DNA from: Luteimonas saliphila
GTDB lineage: Bacteria > Pseudomonadota > Gammaproteobacteria > Xanthomonadales > Xanthomonadaceae
Reading direction: 5' to 3'
Assembly (NCBI RefSeq): GCF_016774335.1
Contig: NZ_JAETWA010000037.1
Location: forward strand, 62,001-126,000
Length of the DNA stretch: 64,000 bases
How positions within the stretch are numbered: the first letter of the stretch is position 1; every line of letters starts with the position of its first letter. The notes under the pieces were generated by a model. It saw only the letters and a list, made by a program, of their open reading frames with translations. It had not been told where the DNA came from and ran no database searches. Both the position numbers and the translations under genes were made by a program. Below are positions 63,526 through 64,000 of the stretch, in pieces.

Positions 63526-64000
63526 ATGCCCCCACGCCCCGCCCGCGTCCTCACCGGCATCACCACCTCCGGCACCCCGCACCTGGGCAACTACGTCGGG
63601 GCGATCCGGCCCGCGGTCGCCGCCAGCCGCGCCGATGACACGGAGAGCTTCTATTTCCTCGCCGACCTGCACAGCCTGATCAAGGCCCAGGATCCGGCGC
63701 GCACCCAGCGCTCCACGCTCGAGATCGCCGCGGCCTGGCTGGCCTGCGGGCTGGACCCGGCCAAGGTCTGGTTCTACCGCCAGAGCGACATCCCCGAGAT
63801 CACCGAGCTGACCTGGTACCTGACCTGCGTCGCCGGCAAGGGCATCCTCAACCGCGCCCACGCCTACAAGGCGGCGGTGGACCGCAACCGTGCCGACGGC
63901 GAGGACGACGATGCCGGCATCAGCGCCGGACTGTTCATGTATCCGGTGCTGATGGCCGCCGACATCCTGATCTTCAACGCCGACAAGGTGCCGGTGGGGC
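63526..64000 (+). CDS. trpS: tryptophanyl-tRNA synthetase, 3' end outside the window
   Basis: 158 residues are visible from ATG 63526. [18 protein letters not shown] contains the HLGN version of the class I HIGH motif; [51 protein letters not shown] are typical of TrpS. The KMSKS motif would lie beyond the window. The gene is divergent from the secreted protein gene, with about 125 bases between them. Confidence 0.95.
   Translation, partial: MPPRPARVLTGITTSGTPHLGNYVGAIRPAVAASRADDTESFYFLADLHSLIKAQDPARTQRSTLEIAAAWLACGLDPAKVWFYRQSDIPEITELTWYLTCVAGKGILNRAHAYKAAVDRNRADGEDDDAGISAGLFMYPVLMAADILIFNADKVPVG

Overview
The window is high-GC DNA whose gene content points to a gammaproteobacterium of the Xanthomonadaceae (Lysobacter/Luteimonas/Xanthomonas type). 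Evidence includes a PhoPQ-like pair, the birA-coaX-SPOR-tRNA-Thr block, CtlX next to dusA, many TonB-dependent receptors, and short palindromic repeats ('GTAGCCCGGATAAGCGCAGCGCATCCGGG' and 'GTAGGAGCGCCTTCAGGCGCGACC' types). Genus and species cannot be fixed from the sequence alone.

Layout. 1-14.6 kb is ordinary chromosome: an alpha/beta hydrolase cut by the window edge, two coupled EamA transporters (YedA- and RarD-like), YjbR, apt, a DUF4920 protein, a lytic transglycosylase, a PQQ-type sugar dehydrogenase lipoprotein, small proteins, a HAD hydrolase, a thioredoxin-reductase-like flavoprotein, a SemiSWEET-like protein, a pseudopilin and a GGDEF-EAL protein. 15.0-29.5 kb is a metal/siderophore-type region: two paralogous modules, each with one ABC ATPase, two DUF3526 permeases and one TonB siderophore receptor, lie in opposite orientation. 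Between them are a third TonB receptor and the wreck of a fourth, with a Zur-box-like palindrome in the gap. A frameshifted DUF5829 gene follows.

30.76-51.36 kb is an integrative element inserted in dusA. A 25-bp direct repeat (30762-30786 and 51331-51355) marks the ends, and a tyrosine recombinase sits just inside the right end. The element supplies a new 5' end to dusA. It carries a complete Qat antiphage system (qatABCD), a mobilization module (TrbL/VirB6, small lipoprotein, PrtN-like regulator, relaxase, MobC), a replication/HTH protein, an IS3-type transposase remnant, a ribbon-helix-helix-like protein beside a cluster of hairpins (possible oriT), a Gabija-like OLD nuclease/UvrD helicase pair followed by an unfamiliar HEPN-like/zinc-ribbon protein, and a HigBA-like toxin-antitoxin pair.

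51.2-64 kb returns to chromosome: dusA, ctlX, phoP-phoQ-like genes, mtfA, birA-coaX-SPOR, tRNA-Thr(UGU), arginase, an entericidin-like lipoprotein, a CsbD-like protein, a secreted protein of unknown function and the start of trpS.

The most interesting parts are the defence island in the dusA element, especially the HEPN/zinc-ribbon third gene next to the OLD-UvrD pair, and the mirrored TonB/DUF3526 modules with a putative zinc-responsive operator between decayed and intact receptors.
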